A DNA stretch of 64,000 nt from Candidatus Omnitrophota bacterium (lineage in GTDB: Bacteria > Omnitrophota > Gorgyraeia > Gygaellales > Profunditerraquicolaceae): assembly GCA_028687205.1 (NCBI GenBank), contig JAQUAP010000001.1:1-64000 (forward strand), read 5' to 3'. The position numbers and the translations under genes are program-made. The notes under the pieces were generated by a model, which was not told where the DNA came from, made no database searches, and saw only the letters and a list, made by a program, of their open reading frames with translations. Below are positions 48,715 to 63,700 of the stretch, in pieces. How positions within the stretch are numbered: the stretch's first letter is position 1; every line of letters starts with the position of its first letter.

Positions 48715-51700
48715 TAAAACCAAAAGCCCACACAGAAGACAGGGTCGTCTCCAAAAAAGAATCCAAGGAAGGATTCAAATCCAGCTTTAAGACTTGGATC
48801 CGTGTGGTGGCTTTTATTGTGGCAGCGGTATTCTTACCTGAGCAGGTTGCCCAGGCAGTCGAGTATGACTGGCGCGTGCTCTGGCATAAACCTGCTATCG
48901 GCCTTCCCTCAAATAACGCATTTTCCCCGGATTACCTCAAAAACGTTCAAAATATCAATGTTCCGCAAGCTGTAAGAAGCATCCTCAAAGATATAGCCAA
49001 TAAGCCCATAATTTCCATTAAAATCTCGGATAATTTGACCATAGAGCTGGATAAGCCCTTAAAAATGTCCAATCAGAGGATAGATGAGCTATTCAACTGG
49101 TTGGTGGGCAAACCCTGCGGTTCCAAGGCGCTTTATGACTTATTAATGTACCAGGGACTGTCCCCGCAGGGGACTGTCCCTGATTCTTTAGAGCAGGATA
49201 TCGCGGTTTTTGCCCTGACCGTAGATATCTTAAATGATGTGCTCAAGCCGGAAGGCAACCCTAAGGTGATCAAGAATTCCCTTTATGCCTTAGCCAAGGC
49301 CTCAGAGTTCTTCGGCCTGAAACTTTATCCGGTTAAGATAGATTCGTTGCAGGAAACTACTCCTGCGCCTTTCATTGCCCATTTAAACGGCGATCACTAT
49401 GTTTTAATCACCAAGATCAGCGGTGATAAGATCTATTTTCTGGATGAGCACAAAGAAGAGTTCCTGCCTTTAGAAAAATTCCTCCAGGATTTTTCCGGAT
49501 ACGCATTAGTACAGGGACTGTCCCCGAAGGGGACTGTCCCTTTGAATGACGCCGAAGCCAAAAAGATCCTGGGCGCGCGTTCCAATAAGAAAGGTTACGC
49601 GGATATCTCGTCTTTATTTGAAGAGCCCTCCAGCAGCGATTTGTTGTTGGGTGCGGGTATTACTATAGCTGCCTGTGCCGCAGCTTCTTATTTAGGCCCG
49701 GCAATGAGCGGCGGCACAGCTACCTGGAACACAGGTAGTGCGGTAGCCTCTTTTGGCCAGGGAATGTTCTATAGCCAGATTGGCCAGGCAGCGACCAATA
49801 TAGGTGTGCGTAATCTCGGAATGAATGCCACTACTGCCGGGATATTCGGCACTGCAACTATCGGCGCGCTTACAGGCGGGACTTCTGCGTATGCTCAAGG
49901 CGCAACGGGTTTTAGCGGTATAGGCCAGGGCGCTTTAAACGGAGCTCTTTTAGGCGCGGCCAAGGCCGGAGCCAGCGTCTTCGCCTATGATATGCTGAAA
50001 GATACTAGCTTCTTCAAAAACAATCCTTACATCGGCAGGCAGTTTGCTAATTTAGCCGGCAGCGCTATAGGTTATACCGCTTTTATGGGAACTATGGGCG
50101 CTTTATCAGGGACAGCTTTAGACACAGGTTACAAAATGAAAGTTTATGCGGCAGATGGACAATCTTACAAGTGGGAGTCTCCGCAGACTTTATCTCAAGG
50201 TGTGGGAATGGCCTTGGACAGCATGAAAGGTTCCCTGGTTCAGCAGGGCGTAGGTTTAGCCGTGGAATATGCTGCTTCAGAAGGCTGGTTAGGCGGCACT
50301 TTACAGAAGCATCCCGGTTATAGCCGTTTATTAGGCGAACCCCTTGGCGGTTTCGCTGGAGCAAATGCCGGTAGCCTGACTACATATCAGAGCGTTATGA
50401 ACGGGCTCCTCTCTGGCGGTGTCTCAATCGGCCTTACTGCTTTAGGCGGTAATTATGATGAGATTACGGGTAAAAATAGCCTGGGTATGACAAGAATGCA
50501 GATGTCCACTTTAAATTGGGCAGGTACAGCATTAGCCTATGCCGGCACAGGCGCTTTAATAGCCGATACCGATAAAGCCAGCATATTTAAGACTGCCTTT
50601 GTAAAACGCCTTGAAGGCCTTAGTACAAATTATTTAACTTTTGGCGGAACTTCTCCTCTTTCTACTGGAGGCGGTCGTGGTTGGTCTGAAGTCCAGTATA
50701 TAGAGAAAATCTCCCAGCTTGCCGGTATCTCTGATTTTAAGGCTAACGCCGATTACGCAATGAAAAAAGCCGGCTATACCGATTGGAATAAATTTGTAGA
50801 AGACGGCCGCTTAAGCTCACTCATGCCCTCTATTTCTTATTCTTTGGTTAACTATGCGCAGTCCAGCCTTCATTATGCCGCGGTAAATAATCTTGTTGAT
50901 ACCGTGGGTTATTCCAAAACAGCCGCGGATTTATTCGGCATCCCGCACAGTAAGATTATCGAACAGGAATTTAACAACGAAAAACACGCTTGGCTGGCGC
51001 CCATACAGCCGAATAAAACTGGCCCAATAGTCGGCGAGAATTACTTTAGTGGCTTAAAAGGAAGCGATATAAGAATAAGGATGGAGGATGGAGAGACCGT
51101 ATTGCTTTCTTTACGCGCGGGCTTAAGGGACCCTTTGAATACCAAGGTGAAAGAAGGAGATAATGAGTTGCTCTTTAGTAAAGAGCAGATTAGCCTTGCC
51201 GGCATAAAAGATAAGCGTAAAGACGGAATGGGCGAGATTAAGATAGTTGGCGAACGTAGTGATTTTTTACAGGGCGCCCTTGAGGAAATTTCTGCTAACG
51301 CCGAAGGCGATTTAGCAATTTTTGCCAAACAGGATATCTCCAAGACCGATTATTATAAGGGGTCATATACTTTCCAATACAGAAAAGATGAGCCGACAAT
51401 TTTGGATGTCTATACTTCAGGCAAGGTTACCCAGAAGGACTATTGGTTTAACGATGAAAAACAGGTGAATGTCGGCAGGATGTATGTTTATGCGGATAAT
51501 CCGATTAAGGCGAAGGAGAATAAAGATTACCTGGATTATGCCGCGTTTCTCTCGCGCGCTGACGGCAAATACCCCGTAGACGCCTTAGGTTATCGTAAGC
51601 TAAGCAATGGCCAGATAGAAGTTACCGCAGTGTCTCTCGGGGAGGGCAAAAATAAAGCCGCCTCTTCGCCGCTGCCAAAGACAATGGGAGATTTATTAAG

Positions 51701-54700
51701 TGGCCTGAATAAAACAGGAGAATCTCGGGTCGGCGCTAAAGTGCTATTTAAGAAAGATGATACCGGCGTAACAGTCGAAGGCAAGATTACCCGGATCCAG
51801 GAAAAAACCCTGCCTCCGCAAAATTCTACCTTGCCAGATTTCACTCCCCAGAAAGTAATCGAGGTAACGATTTATACCGGAAAAGAGTATGTTTCGGTCA
51901 CCGCCGATCAAGGGCAAGACATACCTTTTACCGTCATTAAAAAGGAAGAAACAGGAGTTACTTCCAAAAATCTGCCCTCAGCAGTTGAACTTTCTCTGAA
52001 AGGTTCCGGGGCAATTACCGGAGAGAAGGTTAATCTTGACGGCTTGAAGGAAATTAAAATCAGCTTAGCGCTTAATCCTAATACGCTTTTTGAATCCTCT
52101 ACCCGCGGCATCCCGGGGATGGAAGCAGCTTGGTCCAGGCAGTTAAGTTTTATTGGCAAGGCAGAAGATGGCCAGCTGGTTGTTTCTACGCCTTCGATAG
52201 GAATACAGGCATATAAGCAACTGTCAGAGCAGATGCATCAAAAAGTCTTTGAAAAAGCCAAAGAAGACCTAAGCCCCAAAGACGCTATTAATAAGAATCT
52301 CGAGGTCAAATTAACCGCTGTAGATAAAGAAGGAGAGACAGTTAGCCTGGCAGTAAAAGGAGATTATGCCCTGAATTATTATCCCAATAATAATCAGGTT
52401 CAGGAAGAATGGAAACAGTACGGAGGCAGGCCTGAAGGGTTGACCCCGGATTTGCTTACTACTTACAGGATTCCTTCTGATATTGAAGACTTTTCCCTGC
52501 CAGTCGTATTCTTTAAGGTAAAAGAGCTTAGTTCCAAGACGGGAAAGATCCTAACAGAAGATATGGGCCTGGCGGATGCTCAAGCGATTGCGGCAAAAAA
52601 TCCCGCCGAAGCCAGAAAGTTCTTGCGGATTGAAACGATCCAGGGTTCCGTCATTGAGCCCGCGGCGCAAGAGCGCGTCGAGCTTTGGAAATCAATCGGC
52701 CCTACGCTTAAAGAAAGCGCAGGGGAAGTTACTCGCGAAGGCGATACCTTAATCAACTTGGCCAATCTTTTTGCTTCTCAGTACGCTGTAATTAAGGCCA
52801 AGAATGATGGCGATATCCGCAGGCAGGATACAATAATACAAAAAGATGAAAAAGGCAATGCACAGGTTACCTCAGTAGATTTAAGGTACGCAGGCCAGGA
52901 ATTATTATTATGGAAAGACGGATTAATTGGCAGGTCTCAGGATACCGCAGATGAGGCAACGAATATTTTAGCTCCCAAGTTTAAAGAAGGAAGCCGTTTA
53001 GCCGTTGAATCTTTTGACCAGGCAGGGAAATCGGTAGGAAATCCGCTTATAGCGTATACCAGCGATCTTAACGAGGCAAGCACTTTTATCCGTTCAGGCA
53101 TCAAGTCAACCGATCTGAACAGAGAAAAAATAGAGAATTTTCTTAAGAAGGAGAATAGTTTAATTACATTTAATGATGCGCAAGTAAACGAGGTTCTTGG
53201 TACATACGGGAAATCAGGGAGGATAGTAGATGCCATAGTAGAAGTTGCTTCCAAGACCAAACCAGGGTTGGAAGAGAATGTTAAGAAAGGCGATATCCGT
53301 GCCCAAGTTATTCAGGAGCTAAAAAATCAGTTAGCTACGGAATACACTACCATTTTTGATTTTGAAAATGAAAGTACGCCTTATTGGGCAGTTACGCCTA
53401 AGGCCGCCACTAAAGGTACTCAGGATTCTGCAAAAGTAAAAGATTCAGCAAATCCGCCTGTTTCCGGCACCATTTTCATCACCCAGTCGGGCGGTAGCGT
53501 AAAGCGCCTATCAGACGCATTTAATGAGTATTCCGGCCGCATCCAAATCAGCCAGACCGACTTACAGCCCCAGGTATTCTCACCCGGCGCGCATTGGGCT
53601 TTACCTGTTGATAAAGAAGGCACCGTTAAGGATGAAACTAAATTTATGTTTGACAAGGCCTCTTGGCTTTCCGCTAAAGGTACCCAGGGAGGCTTTACTA
53701 TCGGCTTAGATAATCTGCCTTACGGATGGGCGGATAAGACCGTATCCCGTATAGAAAAACAGGATATCCGTTGGGGCGTAAATGCCAGTGCTTCTTTAGA
53801 GCAGTTTATGGCAAGTGTCTCCCGTAGTTTAGCTTCCAAGCTGAACAGTCTTGGGCAGGCTGGCGGAGTTGAAAAGTTAAGAGAAGCGATAGGGGAAGAA
53901 TTAACATTTAAAGATCGCGACGGTAAAACTATTGACATAAAGTTTAACGAGGGCGAGTTAGAAAAATGTTTTGATGGCACCAGGTTAAACAAAACAGCAT
54001 TATCAGTGCTTCTCTTTGCGAAAGCCAATCAAGCCAAAGTTGATTTTAAGGAATTAAAGATAGAGGGCTTAGGGACAAGCGTAATAGAAAAAGATTTCTT
54101 ATGGGGTGTCAATGGGCTAAAAGAAACCTACGGAGAGTTTGGCAATACGGGTAAGCTTAGTAACGCCAAGATTAAACTCCACGCCATAGTCGTTGGTCAA
54201 GATGACAAAAAGACAGAAATAAAAAGCCCGGCGTTGCTGAAGGATATGGAGGTTTCTTTCCTTGATGAAAAAGGGCGCATATCTGCCTCTACCAAGAGCC
54301 CGGTTGTTTATTTCTCTACCCCCATTGGCGAAGGTGACTCCCCTGCAGACAGGAACGATTCTACTTTAATGCTCTCTCAATTAGCGGAGGGTGCGCATGG
54401 TTTTACTATATTTACTCCGGTTGCCGGAGAAAACGGCAAGGTTGAGGCCCTTGACTTGGGAATAAAAGCAATTTCGCCGCAGCAGTTATCCGGCACTATA
54501 GGCATCCTGGATTTGACTAAGGTGCATTTAGCCGGGCGTTATATAGTAGGTGAAGGCGGAGCGTATTTTAATGACAGCAATATCTTCGGCAAATGGAAGC
54601 CGGGAGCTAAGATAAATTACGTTAGGACCGAAAACGGCTGGCGTCCGGATTATGGCAAACAAGATATAGCCGGCCTGGTGAAGACAGTCTTGAATATGCC

Positions 54701-57700
54701 TGTTCTAGCTACTCAGAATAAGCAGGCAGTCGGCGACCAGGCTATCGGCGATAAAGAAAGCAGCCAGGTTTACTTTTTAGAACTTCTAAAAGAAGGCGCT
54801 GTCTTAGATTACAAGTATAACGAAAAGGCAGGCCAGGGCAGCTTCGTGCCCGCAAGCAAAGAATTTGATTCCAACTTTGCCGTTCTAACCCAAGCCTTCT
54901 ATAAACATGACGGTGATTGGAAAGAAGCCGAGGTAATCACAAAGCCGAGATGGAACGAAAAACTGGGCTCTTTCGTGGTGAGTATCGATACAAAAGGCCA
55001 GGAGATAATTTTCTATAACCGCAATCCTCTGAACCAGCAATCTGACGAGAATGGAGCCAAGAAGAAGCAGGTTAATTTCGATAAAACACGCAAAAACGTA
55101 AACACTAAAGACTATCAGACAGAGGCAACCAGCGAGGAAAGGATTGAGCAGATAAGGGATAAGAACGACAAGCTTTTAGGCACGCTGGATGAAGGTTACG
55201 GGAAGATAGGTTTTAGCATGAACATGGCAGGAGACCTTTCTTCCATCGTTGGCCTTCCAGGCACACATCTTACCGTTAAGAATTCCGCCGAAGATCAGCT
55301 TATCCTGGAAGGAGAAAACAGTAAAGGCGGAAAGACCGAGCTGAAGTTATGGAACAATAAGGATTTTGATTATTACGTGGATGAGAAATACGGCGTATTT
55401 GCCAAGGATGCCAACTTTAGCGAAAAGGGCGTTATTAACAGCGATACCGTAAGCGGCAGGTTCAATCGATACGGCCAGAAGACCTATATGGTTAACGGCG
55501 AAGAGGCAATGGTAGTTATTGAGAATGGCAAAAATAAGTTAGTCTCCAAGAGGGTCTTTATAGAGAACAATATAGAAAAACCTTTGCGCGAATTGGAAGA
55601 ATTAAACAAGACCAGGAAAGACCAATCCCTGGGAGGGCTTTTGGAAAAAACACGGGAATCCCTTGGAAAAGGAGACCTTGAAGGCGCGAGTAAATTTTTA
55701 AACAGGGCAGTAATTACCGAACAGCTCGGTACATTATCCCCGGATAAGCAAAAGGAAATTTCCAAAAAATTCGGCCTTACTGTCAAGGGCGACAAGATAG
55801 AAGTATCTGATAAGACCGATTTTAACGGCCTGGGCAAGATGTTGGAGAGAATAAAGCTTACGGCTTTATTTGATATTCTTTCTACTGAGGCAGAGGCCAG
55901 TATTTCCAAGGATCCCGCCCTGAAGGCATATTTTAATAACGGCCGCCTGGATAGAGAGAAATTTATTAATACAAAATCAGACGCCGCTACAAAGGCCTTG
56001 GTGTCTAAAGTACAGAAAACGCTTATCCAGGAGAACGGTTTGGATGCAGCATCGCAACTCGTAATAGTTAACGGCCGCTACTACTTAAGAGACAACAAGA
56101 ACAAAGAGTTACTTGATCTTAAGACGAACATGAAATATAAGATTAACGAAGATGGAACGGTAAGCGGCACGACAACTATCAACGGCGGTGATATCCGGAT
56201 GAAGGACGGCAAACCGTGGATAGAAAATATCAATGGTGCGAATATCGCCGTTACCACAAAAGGAATGTATCTATTGCTTGGTCCCGGAGAAAATCCGGTT
56301 CGCCTATATTTTGATCGTGATACGAATGTGTTCGGTGGCAAGCTTCGCCTGGTAATTAATGAACCGGATAAAGATGGCCTCATCTCCTATGGCCTGTCAT
56401 TTGAATATAAAGGCGTTTCTTACAGGCCCAAGAATTTATATTTTTCCGACAAAGGTAAGGCGGTGGTCTTGGTCTTAGCTCCCGCAGCCAGGGAATTTAC
56501 GTTTGAAGAGGCATCGGTAGGAATAATGACTACAACCATGGTGCAAGATACAGAGGCACTGATATTGGATTTACGTGCAGGTTCGCCAAAGCCGCTTACT
56601 GCCTCATACACGGAGAATGTCAGTTTCGCTAATGGCATAACCCAGAGAAGGACGATCGATAATAAAGGCATAGAAAAAGTAATCTTGATGACTCCCGAAG
56701 GCAAATTCGAGCGTATGACGGCAATTGCTCAGGGGATATACAGCTACCGTTCTAACGAAACGGACAAGAAAGAACAATGGCGTTATTACAATAACAGCGG
56801 TGCAGAAGTCCCAGTAAAAGACATAAGCAAGGCGCTTGTGGATACTGCGCTTACTTCTGTCGGGCAGATGAAGGAAAATCAGCAGGCGCGGGTTGACCCG
56901 AGGAAGTTCCTGGATTCTCTAATAGATGGTATAAATCGCGATATTGACTTTGCCGTCATTGATAGCAACACCGGCAAAGTCGAACAGTTGAAATTAGACG
57001 CTCTCTCCGAAAAGCCCGAGGCCCTGGCGCAGGCAGTCAATGAATTATGCCTTAGGCGCAGGTATGGCGTGGCGACCTTGGAGCAATTTTACAAGGAGTT
57101 GCAGCAAATAGTTTATAATCCTTCCTACGGGATATCCAACAGGTATATATTTTCTCGTATAGTTGATGATGCCTGGACATATAGGGAAATAGGCGGCTAT
57201 GGTACTGGGACCGCTTTAACTATAGGCGGTACTATAGGCGCATATATGACCGGCGGATTGTCATTAAAAGCAACTGCTTCTGGATTAGCCATCTTGGGAA
57301 CTACTGCGGCATTAAGCTCCGCGGCATTCTATTATGGCGCAACGGGGGAATTTATCGGAGCCAAGGCAATGGCAGAAGACGCGGCACTGGGCATGTTCCC
57401 CGGTTTAGGTGGTCTTGGCCGCACCCTAAAAACATTTAGACAAGTAGCAACTTTAAGTAAAGTTGTAGAGTTGGCAAGCGTAGGCAAATACGGGGCAATG
57501 CTCAACTCTGCCCTCTATAATACGAATAATGCTATTTACGGGATTAACGGAGAAGTTGCTCCTCTTTCGCAAAAAGTAATTGCCGCCGGTTATTCTCTCG
57601 CGCCGGGGGTCTTAAATGCAGGCAGCCGGGCAGCCAGGTATTTTGCTTTAACCGATACTGCCGGTGTTGCCATTGGCACCGGACTATATTCGGCTGCTAC

Positions 57701-60700
57701 TTTGGGAACTTCGGAAATTACCGCTCGCCTTTCAGGAACAAGCCTGGATTGGGGCGATCGGGCCTTTATTGCTGGCACGTCTTTAATTCCGGGAGCGGCA
57801 AGATTAGGGGCATTGAATACCTCCAGCAGCAATTTCTTGTTCGCTACCCTGCGTTCTCCGGCTACACAGTTCTGGGCCAACTATAACTTAGGCTTAGGTT
57901 ATACCAATGCCATTGCTTTAAATCAGAATGTAGATCTTACCACTTTAGCCAAGACAGCCGGGTATAGTTTGCTCCTTACCTATTCTATGCTTGGCGGCGC
58001 CCAGGGCATATCAAAAGGATTAACTACATTAAGAAATGTTCCGGCGTTTTCACAAAATCTTAGCCCCGCCAAGTCTTTAATTTTTTCCACTGCTACCGGA
58101 GCGGGAGTCGGTATAGTAGCCAATAGAGCAGTAACCGGAGAATGGTTTGGTGACAGCTGGGGCTGGTATGCTGCAGGCGGCGCATTGGCCGGCGCAGGTG
58201 CATACGGAACAGGACGCGCACTCTCATCAGCATTAACCCCGGCATTAAAAGATTTTAAATTTGGATTTAATTCAGGCCTAAACGGCCAGTATACTTCTGG
58301 GCTCGGTGGTACTTCCGAGAGTATGGGAGTAAGGGCAGGTTTGGCCGTGAAAAAGGTCGGCGACTTCGCTGCAAGAGATTTGAGCACAAAGGCCGTCTTT
58401 GTCGCTTCCACTGCTACCGGTACGGGAGTCGGTATAGTAGCCAATAGAGCGGTAACTGGAGAATGGTTTGGAGACAACTGGGGTTGGTATGCTGCAGGTG
58501 GTGCATTGGCCGGCGCAGGGACATACGCAAGCGCTAAAGGCGCAAGCAGGCTCATGCAGACCGAGACCGGACAGAAGTGGCTAGCTGGTCTTGACCGTGC
58601 AAAATATCGTACACAAGAAACAATCAGATCAACCTCAAGCGCCCTAAATGACCTGGCTAAGCCGGCAGTGACAGGCTTTAAGACAGAAATGGCAGGTTAC
58701 AAGAAGATCCTTTCGCAGAGCGTAAGCGCAACAGGAGAAGTTATAGGCATTAACCAGCCGATGACCTTTCTTGCAGGTTCTACCGCAGGCGCAATAATTG
58801 ATTATACGGCCGGCGATAAGCGCGCTAATCTTAAACCCGCTGCGGCAGGCGCCCTGGGCCGTATTTTAATTAACCCGGGAAGAGGTATCTTATCCGCTGC
58901 ATCAGGCGCGGCCAATTATTGGCGCATTGACAACAACTTAGGCAGCAACCTGGATAAGATTAAGGCTACGGAGCGCTTTGTTTTAAATAAGGCAATGCGT
59001 GATAATATCGGCGGTATACCTTCCGGGATGCTTTCTTTTGCCTTCTATACCGCAGATTCTTATATGCAGGCATATTCCGAAAGCTACACTGTGCGTGCCA
59101 TAACGCACACCGCGCTCCATCCCTTGCAGGTAATAAAGGACATATTCACTTCTATAGACCTGACCACAAAAACCATCAACTCTCTTAGTAGCGGTATTCC
59201 TAAGGATAAGTGGGTAGAGGTTGGTATGTTCCTGGGCGGGATGATTGGTGCAAGTAAAGGTTATTCTAATCTTGGCAGCAGGCTGGCAACCGAAGCTAAA
59301 GCGTCTTCATTCACTTCGTTTATGGCGAATACCCATACCAGCGCCGCCAGCCTGGTATATTTGAACGCAGCCTTCACCTTCCTGCCGCTTATAACTGACG
59401 GCGGCGCAGGTGATCCTCAGGCCTGGTTTAAGCAGCTTTATTACGGAGCGTATAATATGGACCAGTCTGCCCAGGGCGCAATGACTATGGCGCTTGCCTG
59501 GAATGTATTGAGAGCAGGGTTGGGTAGATTAAGGCAGACAGGCGCAGGACAAGCAGTTGACAAGCTGGTTAATAACCATCTTGAGCACGCCACTCCGGCA
59601 GTAAAATACGGCCTGCCTCTTGCGATGACCGTGGGCGGAGCAGAGCTTTATGCGCTCAATAAAGATAAGCAAGATGACCTGCAAGCTAACTACCTGGCTC
59701 ATACGGGCTTAGTTATTGCCGGCATAGGCGCAATGCTTCTAGCTAACAAGATTGAAAAATCCAGCGCTTACCGCTGGTTACGCGAAGAAGGTAAGCAAAT
59801 GCCTCAGCCGAATGCTTTGGGCCTGGAGGCAGCTGAGAAGACAACGGCAAAAACACGGACCGAAAAAATATTTGGTACTCATAGCAGCCGTTTGTATGGC
59901 AAGGAGTGGGTAAAGACAGAATTGAAATATAATATCCGCTGGGGCGGCATAGGGGCCATTGCCGGATTAGTAGGGGCTGCGAGTTCTGGCAAGATAAAGG
60001 ATTGGCATGACCGCATAGAATATTTAGTATTAGGTGCAATCGGCGGTATGGCCATCTTAAGAAACCTGCCTGCGCTTGTGAAAACCGGCGCACGCGTAGG
60101 AGTTAAGGGTACTGAAATTACCGGCGCAGGGGCTTTGACCTACGGCGCCAAGAAGATGACCTTTGATCCATTAGCGGGCTGGATAGAAGGTGAACTTGGC
60201 TATAGAAATGATTTTAATTTTACCAGGGCAACTACGCCGCACTTGTTCAGGGCAGGTGATACTCAGGATGACCTAGTATACGCCCTTTCTATGGGAGTTG
60301 TCGGCTTGGGCATTGCCAAGGTCAGCACTACTGCTATAAAGGCATACCGGGAAAAAGGCGCCGCAGGATTAGAGAAGCCGGAGGGAGTAATAAATAAGGG
60401 TTTCCTCACCAAAGCCGAGCAACACCTTATGCGTTCCGGCCAGGATCTTGAACCGTTTTTACAATCTTGGTCTAAGGATTGGGGCAAGAACGTACTGAGT
60501 TCTGTAGGTACTATGGCCGTTGGTTACGGGCTTTATAACTGGGGTAAAGAAGGAGAAGCAAGAAACAAGGATTTATCTACACTCTGGAAGTATGCCGGTG
60601 TGGCGATGGTGGGTATGGGCCTGCTGAAGACAGTGGGTATCTTAGGCGGCGACTTGAATTTAAGGGCGATTGCCAACCTACGCGGTAAAAATCAGGCAAT

Positions 60701-63700
60701 AGCCGGCGCTATGGCTACGGCAGCAGGAGCGGGATTATTCTTATGGGGCTCTTCGGATGACCTCAAAGATGCACAATTAGCCGGGCTTGATTTAGGTAAG
60801 ATTATTCAAGTAAGCGGAGGAGCTTTAGCTGCCGTAGGTGCTTTAAATATGTTTGCCGGAGTAAGAGGGATGCGTCTTCAGGGCAAAAATTTAGAGGCAG
60901 CGGTTAATAATAGCGCATTAAGCCGGTATGCAGGAAACAGCCTGGCAACGGCCAAAGGCATAATCTGGGATTTTGGCGCAAGGGGCACCACGGTGAACCT
61001 GTTTACCGTTATCGCTCCACTCTTTGGGGTTATTGCTGCCACCTCCTGGTTTACCCAGAAATATATCAGTTCGTCTTCCTATAGCAAATTAGAAAAGACT
61101 ATCTTAGATTATACCGCAGGCGCTTTCTTGAATAATGATATCAAAAAAGGCCCGCTGAGCATAAATACTTATTCTGATATCGTCGGCGGCAAGGGTGAGA
61201 AATGGGCAGAGGCAAAGGGCTTATGGGCTAAATTAAGCATTCTCGGACTCCTTGCTGACCGCGCATACACCGCCTCCCTCTTCGGAACAGACGCCAACGC
61301 AAAGGTAAAGGGCGATTTTAAGTCAATGGCCGATGCTGTTTCAAAGCTGGGTTCCTCTGGCCGCATCTGGAATGCCCTGGATAAGAGTAATGTCAGTTTT
61401 TCTGCTGCCCTGGCTCTCCTGTATCCGGTTGCCGAGCCTTTCTTCTCCAATATAAAGCCGGGCAATTTCGGCTACAAATTCCAGGCCGTTGGTAAGGCTA
61501 TGGAGGATGTGTTCGGCGGCGCTGCAATAGCAGGGATTTCTCCTCGCGCCGCAGCCCAGGCCTCAAGCCCGTTAAGGATATTGAATATGATTACTACCGG
61601 GACCATAGAAGAGACGGTTACCGAACAGGCTATCCAGATGATACTGAACATAACCCCGTTAGGGCCGGTATTAGGCCCGCAGGCCGTGGAGGTCATACAG
61701 GAAATCGCCTCTCCTTTTGGCAACGCGCATATGAACTATATTCCTTCCCGCGCCATGGCGAAGAATTACGTCAACGGTAACCTGCAAAGAGTACAGGGAT
61801 TAATTGACAAAGTAGATGCCAAGCTGGCAAAGCCGGACGCAAATACGGATATTTTGAATCATCAGCTCGGCCGTTTAAACACTACTAAGCGGTTCTACGA
61901 AAACATAGCGGGTAACCTGGATTTGGCTAATGGCAGCGCAGAAGGCGTTATTGGGGCCATGCTGCCGTTATTGCAATCTAAGATTAATTCTCTCGGCAGC
62001 GTTGGGTTAGCAGCTATTAGGAATAATCTGGGTGCGATGGATGCCGTTGAATTCAAGGCAAAAGGGCTCTATTCATTAGTGAACCAGGACACCAAAGATA
62101 TCGTTACGGCGCAGGCCTCTTCGGACGGCAAGACTGTAGATGTTGACGCCGCACAGAACCTCAACTTTAATATAGACGCTTCCGGCAGGCTTTCCATCAG
62201 GCCTAATGTCGTCGGCCATTATAATATCGGCGGCGGCGCGCACGAACTCGTCCATCTCTTTGTGGATAAGAACCGCAGTAACGAGAAGATTGCCCCGTTA
62301 GTTAGACAGATACAATCTTCACTTGGCTATAAAACCGTAGGCTCTGTTCCGCTTGAGATCAGTGAATGGGGCCCTAATGAAATGCTTACCCAGTATTTCA
62401 GCATGCTCTTCTTGGCTAAATATATCGCTAACCATAAGCTTGATTACAGCACTGACAGCAGCGCTTCTTCCATCCAGGATCTGGTTGAGCGCACTTTAAA
62501 CAGGAGATTCGATGATTTAGGCCAGGCTATGGCCAGCGTGAACGCTATGGCGCAACCTGATCTGCTGGCGCCTAAAGTAGCAAGCGATGACTTCATGGCG
62601 CACGTCATTGACTTCGTGCAGTGGAAGAACGGCAACAGGGTTGAGGTCAATTATGAAGCCAAAGTCGGCCAGCTTAAATCTATGCTGCAGGAAAAGGGCA
62701 TTCATTTGGAGCAGGCTGGGTCAGCTGAATTCAAGAAAGCAGGTATTTACTTGAATGCTGACGGTAACACTACAGAAGCCGGCCAGGGCGGCGATATCAC
62801 TGTACAGATAAATAGAGACGTGCAGGATAAAGGGGCAGCTTACGAAGCATATGTCTTGTATCATGAAACTGCCCAGGCACTGCGCGAACAGATAGGTAAC
62901 CAGGATACAGTATTAAAAGAGTTTGGCTCTGTGCGCGAGCAATTCCAGAAGACGCAAGACAAGAAAGCCGTCCAGGCGTTAGATGATTTTATGGATTATT
63001 TAAAAACCTATGATAGTGTGCTCAAGGATTATGTTGTTGGGTTAGTGGAGGCAGGTAAAGAAGCCAAGGTTTCTTTAGAGGATCTGACATCTATTAAAGC
63101 GCGTATCCAGGCATCATTCCATTATGATAATGAAGATAATGCGGCCGTAATCAGCGGTTTGGACAAGCTGATTAGCGGGCTTCAGGAGGGTGGTCAGGAG
63201 GTTACGGTAGCAGATATAAGAAAGCTTGCCCGGCAGTCTGTCAATCCAGAATATCACAGAGCTATCGAATTCTGGGGGCATACCGCGCCGTTGTTATATA
63301 CCCCCGAGCTTGCCAAGAGTATTATAGGTAAGAATAAGGCATTAAAGAGGTTAGCCGACTCTATCCAGAAGTATCCGCTGCTAGCTGATTTCTTAAGGAA
63401 ACAAAACGAGGCATTGGGTATGCCAAAGATCGCCACCTCTTCACCAGCTAGAGATGCTGGAATTAAGTCCCGCATTTTAGCCGCTGCCCTGGCTGCCTTG
63501 ACTGCCGGGACGACTGCTAAGTCGAGTTCACCGGTTGACTCCAGCTCGCCTGCGGAGAGGACCCAGCCTATGGCTTTGCCGGTTGCGGCTGCTACAGCAG
63601 CGCAGGTTGCGCTTGGCTCCCTGGTTAATACTAACTTTACCCAGCAGGTAATCGTACCTGGCAGCAGCCCGGTAATTCCTGCAGGCGTAACATTATCAGC

